The notes under the pieces: generated by a model
What the model was told of the DNA's origin: nothing
Database searches by the model: none
The model's input: the letters and a program-made list of their open reading frames with translations, nothing else
Position numbers and translations under genes: made by a program
In this document: positions 8,166-15,678 of the stretch, one piece after another
Layout: every line of letters starts with the position of its first letter
Position numbering within the stretch: position 1 is the stretch's first letter
Assembly: GCA_001805055.1 (NCBI GenBank)
Contig: MHDZ01000017.1
Coordinates: 13,357-51,012 of the forward strand
Direction: 5' to 3'
Length of the DNA stretch: 37,656 nucleotides
Source of the DNA: Nitrospirae bacterium GWC2_57_13
GTDB taxonomy: Bacteria > Nitrospirota > UBA9217

Positions 8166-8465
8166 ATGAAGCTGGCCGTGTTTCTGAGCGACTGGGATCG
8201 GACCGAAGCGACCCTCGAAAGACTGAAGGCTGATAAGATGGGCGTCATTCTTGTCGGCAACGGCATCTATCATGCCGTGCTGAAGGCCGGGGGCAAGGAC
8301 TCACCGGTGCTCTCCACAGCGGGCGCGAGCTTTTACGCGCTGGCCGACGACCTTGAGACGCGCGGGTTTACCGCGGCGAACGTGAATTCCAAGGTCAAGG
8401 TCGTGAGCTACGGCGATATTGTCGACTTGATCATGAAGGACTACGAAAAGACCGCGTGGCTGTAA
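8166..8465 (+). CDS. dsrH: DsrH/TusB-family sulfur-relay protein lacking cysteine
   Basis: This 99-residue protein matches DsrH/TusB along its length. It has an N-terminal strand, an LVGNGIYHAV loop, a central FYALADDLETRGF block, and a C-terminal VVSYGDIVDLI...TAWL close to the family ending. In purple sulfur bacteria DsrEFH form a hexamer that hands sulfur to DsrC. No cysteine occurs anywhere in this protein, so the family cysteine seen in phototroph DsrH is absent and this subunit is probably structural. GGGAGGTGA precedes the ATG. It follows the dsrC terminator and starts the dsrH-E-F block, with the gene order unlike the dsrEFH order of Allochromatium. Confidence 0.78.
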   Translation: MKLAVFLSDWDRTEATLERLKADKMGVILVGNGIYHAVLKAGGKDSPVLSTAGASFYALADDLETRGFTAANVNSKVKVVSYGDIVDLIMKDYEKTAWL

Positions 8466-8567
8466 CTGTTCGAAGGATGAGGGACGAGGGAAGAAGATGC
8501 ATCCGTCGTCCGAGCGAGACGCGCGCGACCATCTCTCGTCCATCGATTTTTAAAAAAGGAGGATACC

Positions 8568-8927
8568 ATGGGAGAATTGACCTTAGGTGTTTTCCCCTCG
8601 CTCGTCGGTTCCATGACGCTTGATTTTTCCTTCAGGCTTGCGGATGCGGCGATGGAGAAGGGGCACAAGGTGAACATGTGGCTGTCCGGGAACGCGGTCA
8701 TGATGGCCAAGAAGGGCCAGAAGGCGTTCAAGGATTACTCGCATAATGAAAAAAAGATGAAGGAACTGATGGGCAAGGGGATGGAGATAACCGTGTGTGA
8801 GGCCTGTGCCGAGGCGCGGGGCTACCACAAGGAAGACACGCCGGAGGGAATGAAGCGGGCCAGCATGGACTGGTATCTGGCGAAGACCGTCAAGACCGAC
8901 CGGCTGCTCCATATAGGAGGTGAGTAA
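8568..8927 (+). CDS. dsrE: DsrE/TusD-family sulfurtransferase
   Basis: This 119-residue DsrE-fold protein is expected to carry sulfur as a persulfide and to exchange it with DsrC. The family cysteine region is present as ITVCEACAEARGY (cysteines near residues 74 and 77), aligned with the active cysteine of TusD/DsrE. A short conserved ending (TDRLLHIGGE) follows. AAGGAGGA lies just before the ATG. Its TAA overlaps the ATG of dsrF by one base, so E and F are translationally coupled. In a reductive setting the DsrEFH role is not established. Proposed roles are sulfur trafficking during sulfur oxidation, disproportionation or biosynthesis. Confidence 0.82.
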   Translation: MGELTLGVFPSLVGSMTLDFSFRLADAAMEKGHKVNMWLSGNAVMMAKKGQKAFKDYSHNEKKMKELMGKGMEITVCEACAEARGYHKEDTPEGMKRASMDWYLAKTVKTDRLLHIGGE

Positions 8928-9340
8928 TGGCTGCTGTTAATCTGCTGTTCGTGGTACAAAGGCCGCCGTATAAGAGCGAGAATGCCCGCCTTGCGCTGAC
9001 CCACGCCATCGCGAGCCAGACGGCCGAGATCTATATGGATGACGGCGATTCCGTGGTGCCCATCGTTGCCTTTGTGGGAGACGGGGTGCTGAACGCCGTG
9101 AAGGGCCAGAAGGCCATGGAGCGCTACGGCGTGACAAGCACGGAAATGCATATCAAGAGCAGCCTGATGATCGATATGCCCATCTGGGTCTGCAAGGAAG
9201 ACATGGAGCGGCTGGGGCTCAAGGAAGATCAGATGATCACCCATGCCGAAGAGCTCGGCGCCGACCTCAAGACGAAGTTCGTGTCTTTCGCCGAGATCCA
9301 GAAGGAGATGGAAGGGACGAACCATCTTCTCTTCTTCTAG
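8927..9340 (+). CDS. dsrF: DsrF/TusC-family sulfur-relay protein
   Basis: This 137-residue DsrE-fold protein is the third subunit of the presumed DsrEFH complex. It has an N-terminal VNLLFVVQRPPY strand-loop, a VAFVGDGVLNAVKGQK block typical of TusC/DsrF, and a single cysteine in PIWVCKEDMERLGL at the expected loop. The ATG overlaps the dsrE stop and has AGGAGGTG upstream. It is slightly longer than the usual size of about 120. A strong terminator follows within 10 bases, closing the dsrH-E-F block. Confidence 0.8.
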   Translation: MAAVNLLFVVQRPPYKSENARLALTHAIASQTAEIYMDDGDSVVPIVAFVGDGVLNAVKGQKAMERYGVTSTEMHIKSSLMIDMPIWVCKEDMERLGLKEDQMITHAEELGADLKTKFVSFAEIQKEMEGTNHLLFF

Positions 9341-9348
9341 AACACCCT

Positions 9349-9376
9349 ACCCTGCAGCAGCGGCTGCAGGGTTTTT
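9349..9376 (+). terminator. Intrinsic terminator after dsrF
   Basis: ACCCTGCAGC pairs perfectly with GCTGCAGGGT across the loop AGCG, followed by a T-rich tail. The 10-bp perfect stem begins 8 bases after the dsrF stop. Confidence 0.92.
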
Positions 9377-9424
9377 CTTTGGATGCCGGCCGTAAGCGGC
9401 CGCAGGGAGAGCGCAATTCCGGAT

Positions 9425-9937
9425 ATGGACCTGAACGCATTGCTGAAAGAGAAACAGCCCGCCATCGTCGAAAAATGGTTCGAAACGGTCCTGGCGGCCT
9501 ATCCGGAAAATACCGCCAATATATACCGGAAGTCGGAGGCCCAGTTCACGAACCCCTTGGGCTACAACGCCCGGCAAGGGGTGGAAGGCCTCTTCGATGC
9601 GCTCCTGAAGGGCGTCATGCTTGAGGAAGCTTCGGGCTTTCTCGATAACATCGTGCGGATCCGGGCGATCCAGGAATTCCCGCCCTCCCAGGCCCTTTCA
9701 TTCATCTATGAGCTCAAGAAGATCGTACGCGCTGAGATCGGCAAAGCCGTTGCCGAGCAGGGTCTGACGGAGGATCTCGATTCCTTCCTGTCGACCATTG
9801 ACGACCTGGCCCTCTTTGCGTTCGATCTTTATATGGGATGCCGCGAAAAGCTCTTCGAGATCAAGGTGAATGAAATGAAGAACAGCACCTTCCGGCTGAT
9901 CCAGCAGGCGAACAGGGTCGGCGGAAAGCAGGAATGA
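9425..9937 (+). CDS. RsbRD N-terminal-like domain protein upstream of dsrM
   Basis: This 170-residue helical protein resembles the RsbRD_N domain (non-heme-globin-like N termini of RsbT co-antagonists, PF14361). It has an initial LLKEKQPAIVEKWFETVL helix, an FTNPLGYN turn, and a long VRIRAIQEFPPSQALSFIYELKKI helix pair. No STAS domain or kinase domain is attached. I recall similar stand-alone genes next to dsrM in some sulfate reducers, but have not checked this. The track ORF starts 14 codons earlier; the ATG at 9425 gives the family-like N terminus, and an AGGGAGA lies upstream at a rather long distance. dsrM follows after 52 bases, so it probably heads the dsrMKJOP operon and may act as a sensor or assembly factor. 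Confidence 0.7.
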   Translation: MDLNALLKEKQPAIVEKWFETVLAAYPENTANIYRKSEAQFTNPLGYNARQGVEGLFDALLKGVMLEEASGFLDNIVRIRAIQEFPPSQALSFIYELKKIVRAEIGKAVAEQGLTEDLDSFLSTIDDLALFAFDLYMGCREKLFEIKVNEMKNSTFRLIQQANRVGGKQE

Positions 9938-9989
9938 ACGTCTGATCACCAGGATGCTCGTATCTTAATCAAAGAAACGAGGTAGCGAT

Positions 9990-10985
9990 ATGAAAGTTCT
10001 CGTGTCCTTTTTTGCAGTGCTCGTCCTTGCCTTGGTCGCCTACGCAGGAGTGGAGGCGGCAAATCTGCAGTATCTGTTCGGGGTCATCATCCCCTACGCG
10101 GCCTTTGTGACCTTCCTTGCCGGTGTGGTGTTCCGCATCCTGAAGTGGGGGTCATCACCCGTTCCCTTCCGGATCCCGACCACCTGCGGGCAGCAGAAGA
10201 CCCTTCCCTGGATCAAATCAAGCAAGCTCGAAAATCCATCGGGATTGCTCGGCGTGATCGCCAGAATGGCGTTGGAAGTGCTCTTCTTCCGCTCCCTCTT
10301 CCGGAACCTCAGGACGCAGTTGAGCGACGGTCCGCGTCTCGCCTACGGAGAGGCAAAATGGCTCTGGCTAGCGGGTCTGGCCTTTCACTGGTCTTTCCTG
10401 ATCATTCTGCTCCGGCACCTCCGGTTCTTCATGGAAAAGGTCCCCCTGCCGATCACGATGATCGAGGCACTCGACAGCTTTCTCCAGCTCGGCGCGCCGC
10501 TCCTGTACATGACCGATGTGGTGCTTCTGCTGGCCGTCACGTATCTCTTCATCAGGCGGGTCGGCATCCCGCAGCTCCGGTACATATCGCTCATCAATGA
10601 TTACTTCCCGCTCTTCCTGATCCTCGGCATCGCCGTGACAGGCGTACTGATGCGGTATTTCTTCAAGGTGGACGTGGTGGGTGCGAAGATGCTGGCCATG
10701 AGCCTGATCAGCCTGAAGCCCGCGCTTCCTGAGGTCCAGATCGGTGCGCTCTTCTATACCCACCTGTTCCTCCTGAGCGTGCTCTTCGCCTATTTCCCCT
10801 TCAGCAAGCTCACGCACATGGCAGGCGTCTTCCTGAGCCCCACGCGGAACATGGCGAACAACAGCCGTGCGAAGCGGCATGTCAATCCCTGGAACTACCC
10901 GGTCCATGTTCATACGTACCAGGAGTATGAGGACGACTTCAGGGAAAAAATGAAAGGCGCCGGGCTGCCGGTAGAAAAGGAGTAG
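9990..10985 (+). CDS. dsrM: DsrM, membrane cytochrome b subunit of DsrMKJOP
   Basis: DsrM is the NarI-like diheme cytochrome b that exchanges electrons with menaquinone and feeds DsrK. The 331 residues contain about six hydrophobic segments, the first two directly at the N terminus. Candidate heme histidines occur in LAFHWSFLIILLRHLRFF and FYTHLFLLSVLF. The C-terminal cytoplasmic tail (KRHVNPWNYP) is typical of DsrM and probably contacts DsrK. A partial ribosome site (ACGAGGT) precedes the ATG. dsrK follows after 2 bases, so the two are tightly coupled. Confidence 0.92.
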   Translation: MKVLVSFFAVLVLALVAYAGVEAANLQYLFGVIIPYAAFVTFLAGVVFRILKWGSSPVPFRIPTTCGQQKTLPWIKSSKLENPSGLLGVIARMALEVLFFRSLFRNLRTQLSDGPRLAYGEAKWLWLAGLAFHWSFLIILLRHLRFFMEKVPLPITMIEALDSFLQLGAPLLYMTDVVLLLAVTYLFIRRVGIPQLRYISLINDYFPLFLILGIAVTGVLMRYFFKVDVVGAKMLAMSLISLKPALPEVQIGALFYTHLFLLSVLFAYFPFSKLTHMAGVFLSPTRNMANNSRAKRHVNPWNYPVHVHTYQEYEDDFREKMKGAGLPVEKE

Positions 10986-10987
10986 AC

Positions 10988-12607
10988 ATGGCTAAACTTC
11001 CGAATCCCGAAGAATTGTCCAAGATTGATTACGCTCCGCCTTCCAAGGGGTGGATGGACACGCCCACGGAGTTCAAGCCGGGCATGTTCTGCCATGGGTC
11101 AAAGCCCAAGAGCCTGGAGACCCTGGAATTCCCGAACCCCCGGGAGTGGCGGCCTGCCGACGTTGACTGGAAACTGCCCGAGAACTGGAAGCAGATCCTG
11201 CTGGAAGGCATTGCCGACCGGCTCAAGAAATACCGCTCATTCCGGCTCTTCATGGATATCTGCGTACGCTGCGGCGCCTGCGCCGATAAGTGCCACTTCT
11301 TCATCGGCACGGGTGATCCCAAGAACATGCCGGTGCTGCGGGCTGAGCTGATCCGCTCCGTCTATCGCAAGGAATTCACCATAGCCGGAAAGATCTTCGG
11401 CAAGATGGCCGGAGCGCGCGAGCTCACCGTTGATGTGCTGAAGGAATGGTGGTACTACTTCTTCCAGTGCACGGAGTGCCGCCGCTGCTCGGTCTTCTGC
11501 CCCTACGGCATCGACCAGGCTGAGATCACGATCATCGGCCGGGAGCTTTTGAACCTGCTCGGGCTGAACATCGAATGGATCGCCGGTCCTGCGGCGAACT
11601 GCTACATGAAGGGGAACCATCTCGGCCTCGAGCCCCACACCATTGTGGGCAACCTCGAATATATTCTTGATGACATCGAAACCGTGACAGGCAAGAAGAT
11701 CAAACCGACCTTCAACCGGAAGGGCGCGGAGATCCTCTTTGTCACCCCCTCGGGCGACCTGTTCGCTGATCCTGGCACCTATACCGCCATGGGCTACCTC
11801 ATGCTGTTCGAAGAGCTGGGCCTCGATTATACCTGGAGCACCTACGCTTCCGAAGGCGGCAACTTCGGTTTCTTCACGACCAATGAACTGGCAAAGCGGC
11901 TGAATTCCAAGATCTATGCCGAAGCAAAGCGGCTGGGCGTAAAATACATCATCGGCGGCGAGTGCGGCCATATGTGGCGCGTCATCCATCAGTACATGGA
12001 CACCTGGAACGGTCCAGCCGACTTCCTCGAAGTGCCCAAATCACCGATCACCGGAACGGTCTTCGAGAATGCAAAGGCCTCGAAGATGATCCATATCGCC
12101 GAATTCACGGCCGACCTGATGAAGAACGGCAAGCTGAAGCTCGATCCGAGCCGGAACGACCATCTTAAGGTGACATGGCACGACTCGTGCAACACTGCGC
12201 GCGGCATGGGTATCCTTGAAGAACCCCGCTATGTGCTGAAGAACGTGGTGAACCACTTCCACGAGATGCCCGAGGACACCATTCGGGAGAAGACCTTCTG
12301 CTGCGGCAGCGGTTCGGGCCTGAATGCCTCGGAGGACATGGACCTCAGAATGAAGGGCGGCTTCCCCCGGGCCAACGCGGTGAAGTTCGTGCACGACCAC
12401 TACGGTGTGAACATGCTCGCCAACATCTGCGCCATCGACCGTGCGTCGCTTCCGCCCCTGATGGACTACTGGGTCCCGGGTGTGAAGGTCGCCGGCCTGC
12501 ATGAGCTGGTGGCGAATGCGCTGATCATGAAGGGAGAAAAGGAACGGACGACGGACCTGCGCGGTGAACCCCTTCCGGGCAAGGAACAGAAGGAGGAATC
12601 GGCATGA
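10988..12607 (+). CDS. dsrK: DsrK, HdrD-like iron-sulfur catalytic subunit
   Basis: DsrK is the cytoplasmic, membrane-associated subunit thought to reduce the DsrC trisulfide. The 539 residues carry two ferredoxin-type cluster motifs, CVRCGACADKCHFF and CTECRRCSVFCPYG, in the first third. The C-terminal half resembles HdrD, with GGECGHMWR, WHDSCNTARG and a CCGSGSG cysteine-rich motif for the special [4Fe-4S] site. The final tail is charged (KEQKEES). Its stop overlaps the dsrJ start (ATGA). Length and motifs agree with DsrK of sulfate reducers. Confidence 0.95.
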   Translation: MAKLPNPEELSKIDYAPPSKGWMDTPTEFKPGMFCHGSKPKSLETLEFPNPREWRPADVDWKLPENWKQILLEGIADRLKKYRSFRLFMDICVRCGACADKCHFFIGTGDPKNMPVLRAELIRSVYRKEFTIAGKIFGKMAGARELTVDVLKEWWYYFFQCTECRRCSVFCPYGIDQAEITIIGRELLNLLGLNIEWIAGPAANCYMKGNHLGLEPHTIVGNLEYILDDIETVTGKKIKPTFNRKGAEILFVTPSGDLFADPGTYTAMGYLMLFEELGLDYTWSTYASEGGNFGFFTTNELAKRLNSKIYAEAKRLGVKYIIGGECGHMWRVIHQYMDTWNGPADFLEVPKSPITGTVFENAKASKMIHIAEFTADLMKNGKLKLDPSRNDHLKVTWHDSCNTARGMGILEEPRYVLKNVVNHFHEMPEDTIREKTFCCGSGSGLNASEDMDLRMKGGFPRANAVKFVHDHYGVNMLANICAIDRASLPPLMDYWVPGVKVAGLHELVANALIMKGEKERTTDLRGEPLPGKEQKEESA

Positions 12608-13029
12608 GATTGTATAACGGAGGCCTGATCATTACGGGGATCGTCGTGTTCCTGGCACTGGCGACATTTCCGTTCTATTACAATATCGGCAAGGCAAATG
12701 CCAAGCCCGATATCAAGCTCGAGCCTGCCATCAAGATGAGCGAGGAGCGCTATGGCAAGAAGCAGTGCGTCGAGCCGAAGGAGTGGATACGCCGGGAGCA
12801 CATGGTGCTTCTGAACCACTGGCGCGACGCTGTGGTTCGCGATGAGAACCGCGGGTACCTCAGCACGGACACCGGCACCCGGTTCAATATGAGCCTGCAG
12901 AACGAGTGCATGCAGTGCCATTCGAGCAAGAAGAACTTCTGCGACCAGTGCCATAATTACATGGCGGTAAAGCCCTTCTGCTGGGACTGCCATATCGCAC
13001 CGACGGAAAAGGAGGAGGCGAGATCATGA
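12604..13029 (+). CDS. dsrJ: DsrJ, periplasmic triheme cytochrome c
   Basis: DsrJ is the triheme c-type cytochrome of the DsrMKJOP complex. The 141 residues begin with an uncleaved signal anchor (GLIITGIVVFLALATFPFYY) followed by a periplasmic domain. Three heme sites are visible near the C terminus: CMQCH (Cys102), CDQCH (Cys113) and CWDCH (Cys126). Known DsrJ has unusual Cys/His ligation for one heme. The start overlaps dsrK by four bases and the stop overlaps dsrO by four, showing translational coupling. Confidence 0.94.
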   Translation: MRLYNGGLIITGIVVFLALATFPFYYNIGKANAKPDIKLEPAIKMSEERYGKKQCVEPKEWIRREHMVLLNHWRDAVVRDENRGYLSTDTGTRFNMSLQNECMQCHSSKKNFCDQCHNYMAVKPFCWDCHIAPTEKEEARS

Positions 13030-13871
13030 GCATGAAGAGGAGAGACTTTCTGAAGATCGCCGGCATATCCTCCATCCTTAGCGTGGGGGCCAAGATAGCC
13101 GAAGCGACCCATCCTGCCTGGGTCACCGGTCCGGACCCCAAGCAGCTGGTGCCCAACAAGCAGGCGCTGTCTGCAAAGCGGTGGGCCATGATCGTGGATA
13201 TGACAAAGTTCAAGACCGAGGCGGACACGCTGAAGGTCATCGATGCCTGCCACCGGGCGCACAATGTGCCGGATTTCCGGACGCCCGATGGGAAGGTGGA
13301 CAAGAAGCTCGAGGTCAAGTGGATATGGCAGGCCGGGTTCGAGCGCGCCTTCCCGGGCCAGGACAACAAGTACATGAGCGAGCATCTCAAGGATATGCCG
13401 TTCATGGTCCTCTGCAATCACTGCGACAATCCGCCCTGCGTACGTGTCTGCCCCACGCAGGCGACCTACAAGCTGAAGAACGGCATCACGATGCAGGATA
13501 TGCACCGCTGCATCGGCTGCCGATTCTGCATGGCCGGCTGCCCCTATGGCGCCCGGAGCTTCAACTGGGTCGACCCCCGGAAAGCCGCCAATCTGGATGT
13601 CAAGAGGGGCGGCAAGCTGAACAACGAATATCCCCAGCGGACCAAGGGCGTTGTGGAGAAGTGCACCTTCTGCACTGAACGGCTCCAAATCGGAAAGATG
13701 CCGGCATGCGTCGAGGCGGCCCCCAAGGGCGCCCTGCTCTTCGGCGACCTGGAAGACCAGAACTCGGAGATACGCAAGATCATTACGACCAGGTACACCA
13801 TCAGGCGCAAGCCCGATCTGGGCACAGGGCCGGCTATCTACTATCTCATAGGAGGAAGCGACCATGCTTGA
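13026..13871 (+). CDS. dsrO: DsrO, periplasmic iron-sulfur subunit with Tat signal
   Basis: DsrO is the ferredoxin-like periplasmic subunit that links DsrJ and the membrane subunit DsrP. The 281 residues start with a twin-arginine signal (KRRDFLKIAG). The cluster motifs of the NrfC/HybA type follow: CNHCDNPPCVRVCP, CIGCRFCMAGCPYG, and CTFCTERLQIGKMPACVEA. Gene overlaps on both sides (4 bases with dsrJ, 8 with dsrP) agree with a single translation unit. The family usually binds three or four [4Fe-4S] clusters. Confidence 0.94.
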   Translation: MSMKRRDFLKIAGISSILSVGAKIAEATHPAWVTGPDPKQLVPNKQALSAKRWAMIVDMTKFKTEADTLKVIDACHRAHNVPDFRTPDGKVDKKLEVKWIWQAGFERAFPGQDNKYMSEHLKDMPFMVLCNHCDNPPCVRVCPTQATYKLKNGITMQDMHRCIGCRFCMAGCPYGARSFNWVDPRKAANLDVKRGGKLNNEYPQRTKGVVEKCTFCTERLQIGKMPACVEAAPKGALLFGDLEDQNSEIRKIITTRYTIRRKPDLGTGPAIYYLIGGSDHA

Positions 13872-15030
13872 GAAAGCGCTTGAGGGAAGTAAAAAATACT
13901 GGGCATGGCTCATCCTTCTCAGTGCCCTGGCTTCCGTGGGATTCTACTTCTATCTCCAGCAGTATGCATACGGCCTGGGGCTTACAGGAATGCACCGCGA
14001 CGTTTCCTGGGGGCTCTATATCGGCCAGTTCACGTTCCTTGTCGGCGTTGCCGCCTCGGCCGTGATGCTCGTGATCCCGTACTATCTGCATGATTTCAAA
14101 AAGTTCGGGAAGATCGTGATCCTGGGCGAGTTCCTGGCCATCGCGGCCGTGCTGATGTGCATGCTGTTCATCATGGCCGATATGGGCCAGCCGGGGCGGT
14201 TCATGAACATCATGCTGCATCCCTCGCCGCAATCGGTCATGTTCTGGGACTTTCTCGTGCTCGCGGGCTATCTTGCGCTGAACGCCGTGATCGGCTGGGT
14301 GACCCTCGGCGCGGACCGGAAAGGCATGCCTCCACCCACGTGGATCAAGCCCTTCATCTACCTTTCGATCCCCTGGGCCATCAGCATCCATACGGTCACG
14401 GCTTTCCTGTACGCGGGCCTTCCGGGCCGGCACTTCTGGCTCACCGCCATCATGGCTGCGCGGTTCCTGGCCTCGGCCTTTGCCGGGGGCCCGGCGCTGC
14501 TGCTGATGCTGGCGCTGATCGTGCGGAAGCTGACCAAGTTCGACCCCGGCAAGGAGCCCATCCAGGCCCTGGCAAAGATCGTCACCTATGCCATGTTCGC
14601 CAATGTCTTCTTCCTTGCACTGGAGTTCTTTACGGCCTTCTACAGCCAGATTCCGGGACACATGCATGCCTTTGACCACCTCTATGCGCACAGCGCAACG
14701 CCGCTTGTGCCCATGATGTGGGTTTCCACGGCCTTCGCCCTGATCTCACTGGGGATGCTGTTCTTCCCGGCGATCAGAAAGAACGAGACAACCCTGGTTA
14801 TGGCCTGCATCATGCTGTTCACGTCGCTCTGGATCGATAAGGGCTTCGGCCTGGTGATCGGCGGATTCGTGCCGAATCCTTTCGACGAAGTGCATGAGTA
14901 CTGGCCTACCCTCCCCGAGGGTATAATAACTGTCGGCATCTGGGCCATCGGTTTCCTGGTCCTGACCATGCTCTACAAGGTGGCCATATCGGTGAGGGAG
15001 CAGACAGCAGGGGTCGAGATCGATCACTAA
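13864..15030 (+). CDS. dsrP: DsrP, NrfD-like integral membrane subunit
   Basis: DsrP is the NrfD-family membrane protein that binds the quinone on the periplasmic side and works with DsrO. The 388 residues consist almost entirely of about ten hydrophobic helices. A GMHRDVSWGLYIGQFTFLVG segment near the N terminus is typical, and many membrane-embedded charged residues occur. It overlaps dsrO by eight bases, with GGAGG inside the end of dsrO. It is the last gene of the membrane complex and is followed 26 bases later by a terminator. Confidence 0.94.
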   Translation: MLEKALEGSKKYWAWLILLSALASVGFYFYLQQYAYGLGLTGMHRDVSWGLYIGQFTFLVGVAASAVMLVIPYYLHDFKKFGKIVILGEFLAIAAVLMCMLFIMADMGQPGRFMNIMLHPSPQSVMFWDFLVLAGYLALNAVIGWVTLGADRKGMPPPTWIKPFIYLSIPWAISIHTVTAFLYAGLPGRHFWLTAIMAARFLASAFAGGPALLLMLALIVRKLTKFDPGKEPIQALAKIVTYAMFANVFFLALEFFTAFYSQIPGHMHAFDHLYAHSATPLVPMMWVSTAFALISLGMLFFPAIRKNETTLVMACIMLFTSLWIDKGFGLVIGGFVPNPFDEVHEYWPTLPEGIITVGIWAIGFLVLTMLYKVAISVREQTAGVEIDH

Positions 15031-15056
15031 GGGCTGTCGTACTGTGTACTATCGGC

Positions 15057-15087
15057 ACCCGCCCCTCCCGGGGCGGGTAACCTTTTT
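15057..15087 (+). terminator. Intrinsic terminator after dsrP
   Basis: ACCCGCCCC pairs with GGGGCGGGT around a TCCC loop (9-bp stem), followed after AACC by five T. It closes the dsrMKJOP operon. Confidence 0.88.
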
Positions 15088-15116
15088 CCGGTGCTTTGAG
15101 GCCGGTCTCCGGCCGC

Positions 15117-15197
15117 GCGATGAAAGAGAACAGTGTTTTGCTTCATCGCAGTGCCGGGAAATTTACTGTTGATTTTGCAGGATTGAGCGAGTAGTAT
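15117..15197 (+). promoter_or_regulatory. dsrP-ferredoxin gap: hairpin and candidate promoter
   Basis: The 315-bp gap holds the dsrP terminator, then a perfect 8-bp hairpin GCGATGAA/TTCATCGC (15117-15149). After it lies a promoter-like pair TTGATT-N17-TAGTAT (15169-15197). Transcription would start near 15204, leaving about 140 nt before the ferredoxin. The rest of the gap shows nothing clear. Confidence 0.4.
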
Positions 15198-15345
15198 TAC
15201 GACAACCCGCCTCCGCGCTTCCGGCAGGATCCACCGGAAAATACGCTTACCCGAGCAGGCTTCCGAGCAACGGCGAGTGTCCTCTGCGGTGAATTGTGCG
15301 TTGGCTAGAAGAGGCGGAACATTTCAGCAAGGAGGAACAGGAAGC

Positions 15346-15531
15346 ATGTACATGGTAACCATAGACAATGGCAAGTGTGACGGTGACGGAACCTGTGCGA
15401 ACCTTTGCCCGCAGGCCGTTTTCGCAATCGAAGGCGGAAAGGCCGATCCGGTCAACATGTCCGAGTGCATCAATTGTTTGACCTGCGTTGAGAACTGCCC
15501 GCAGAACGCGATCACCATTACCGAGATGTAA
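15346..15531 (+). CDS. Small dicluster ferredoxin with Asp in cluster I motif
   Basis: This 61-residue ferredoxin carries two cluster motifs. Cluster II is classical (CINCLTCVENCP). In cluster I the sequence CDGDGTCANLCP has Asp where the second cysteine normally sits, as in Pyrococcus-type and some Desulfovibrio ferredoxins, where the cluster converts between [3Fe-4S] and [4Fe-4S]. The track ORF starts 23 codons earlier, but GGAGG at 15331 is well spaced for the ATG at 15346, and the ORF extension shows no domain. It lies just after dsrMKJOP and could donate electrons to DsrAB or a related reductase. It is flanked by its own candidate promoter and a strong terminator, so it is likely monocistronic. 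Confidence 0.9.
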   Translation: MYMVTIDNGKCDGDGTCANLCPQAVFAIEGGKADPVNMSECINCLTCVENCPQNAITITEM

Positions 15532-15561
15532 GTTTCTGCAGGACTGAATCGATATCATACG

Positions 15562-15587
15562 CCGGGGCAGCTGCCCCGGTTTTTTTT
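15562..15587 (+). terminator. Intrinsic terminator after the ferredoxin gene
   Basis: CCGGGGCAGCTGCCCCGG is a perfect 18-base palindrome followed immediately by eight T. It ends the dsr region. Confidence 0.93.
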
Positions 15588-15678
15588 GGCCCATCACGGA
15601 TCCCGGTGAGCGAGCCGTCATCCCCGCCCACTTCCTTCTTTACCTCCTTGACCCCTTGTGCTAATATGGCTCGCGAAC

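Noticed and set aside
9953-11314. Several long minus-strand ORFs opposite dsrM, dsrK and dsrO
   Set aside because: They are antisense shadows of the dsr genes with no ribosome sites and no recognisable families.
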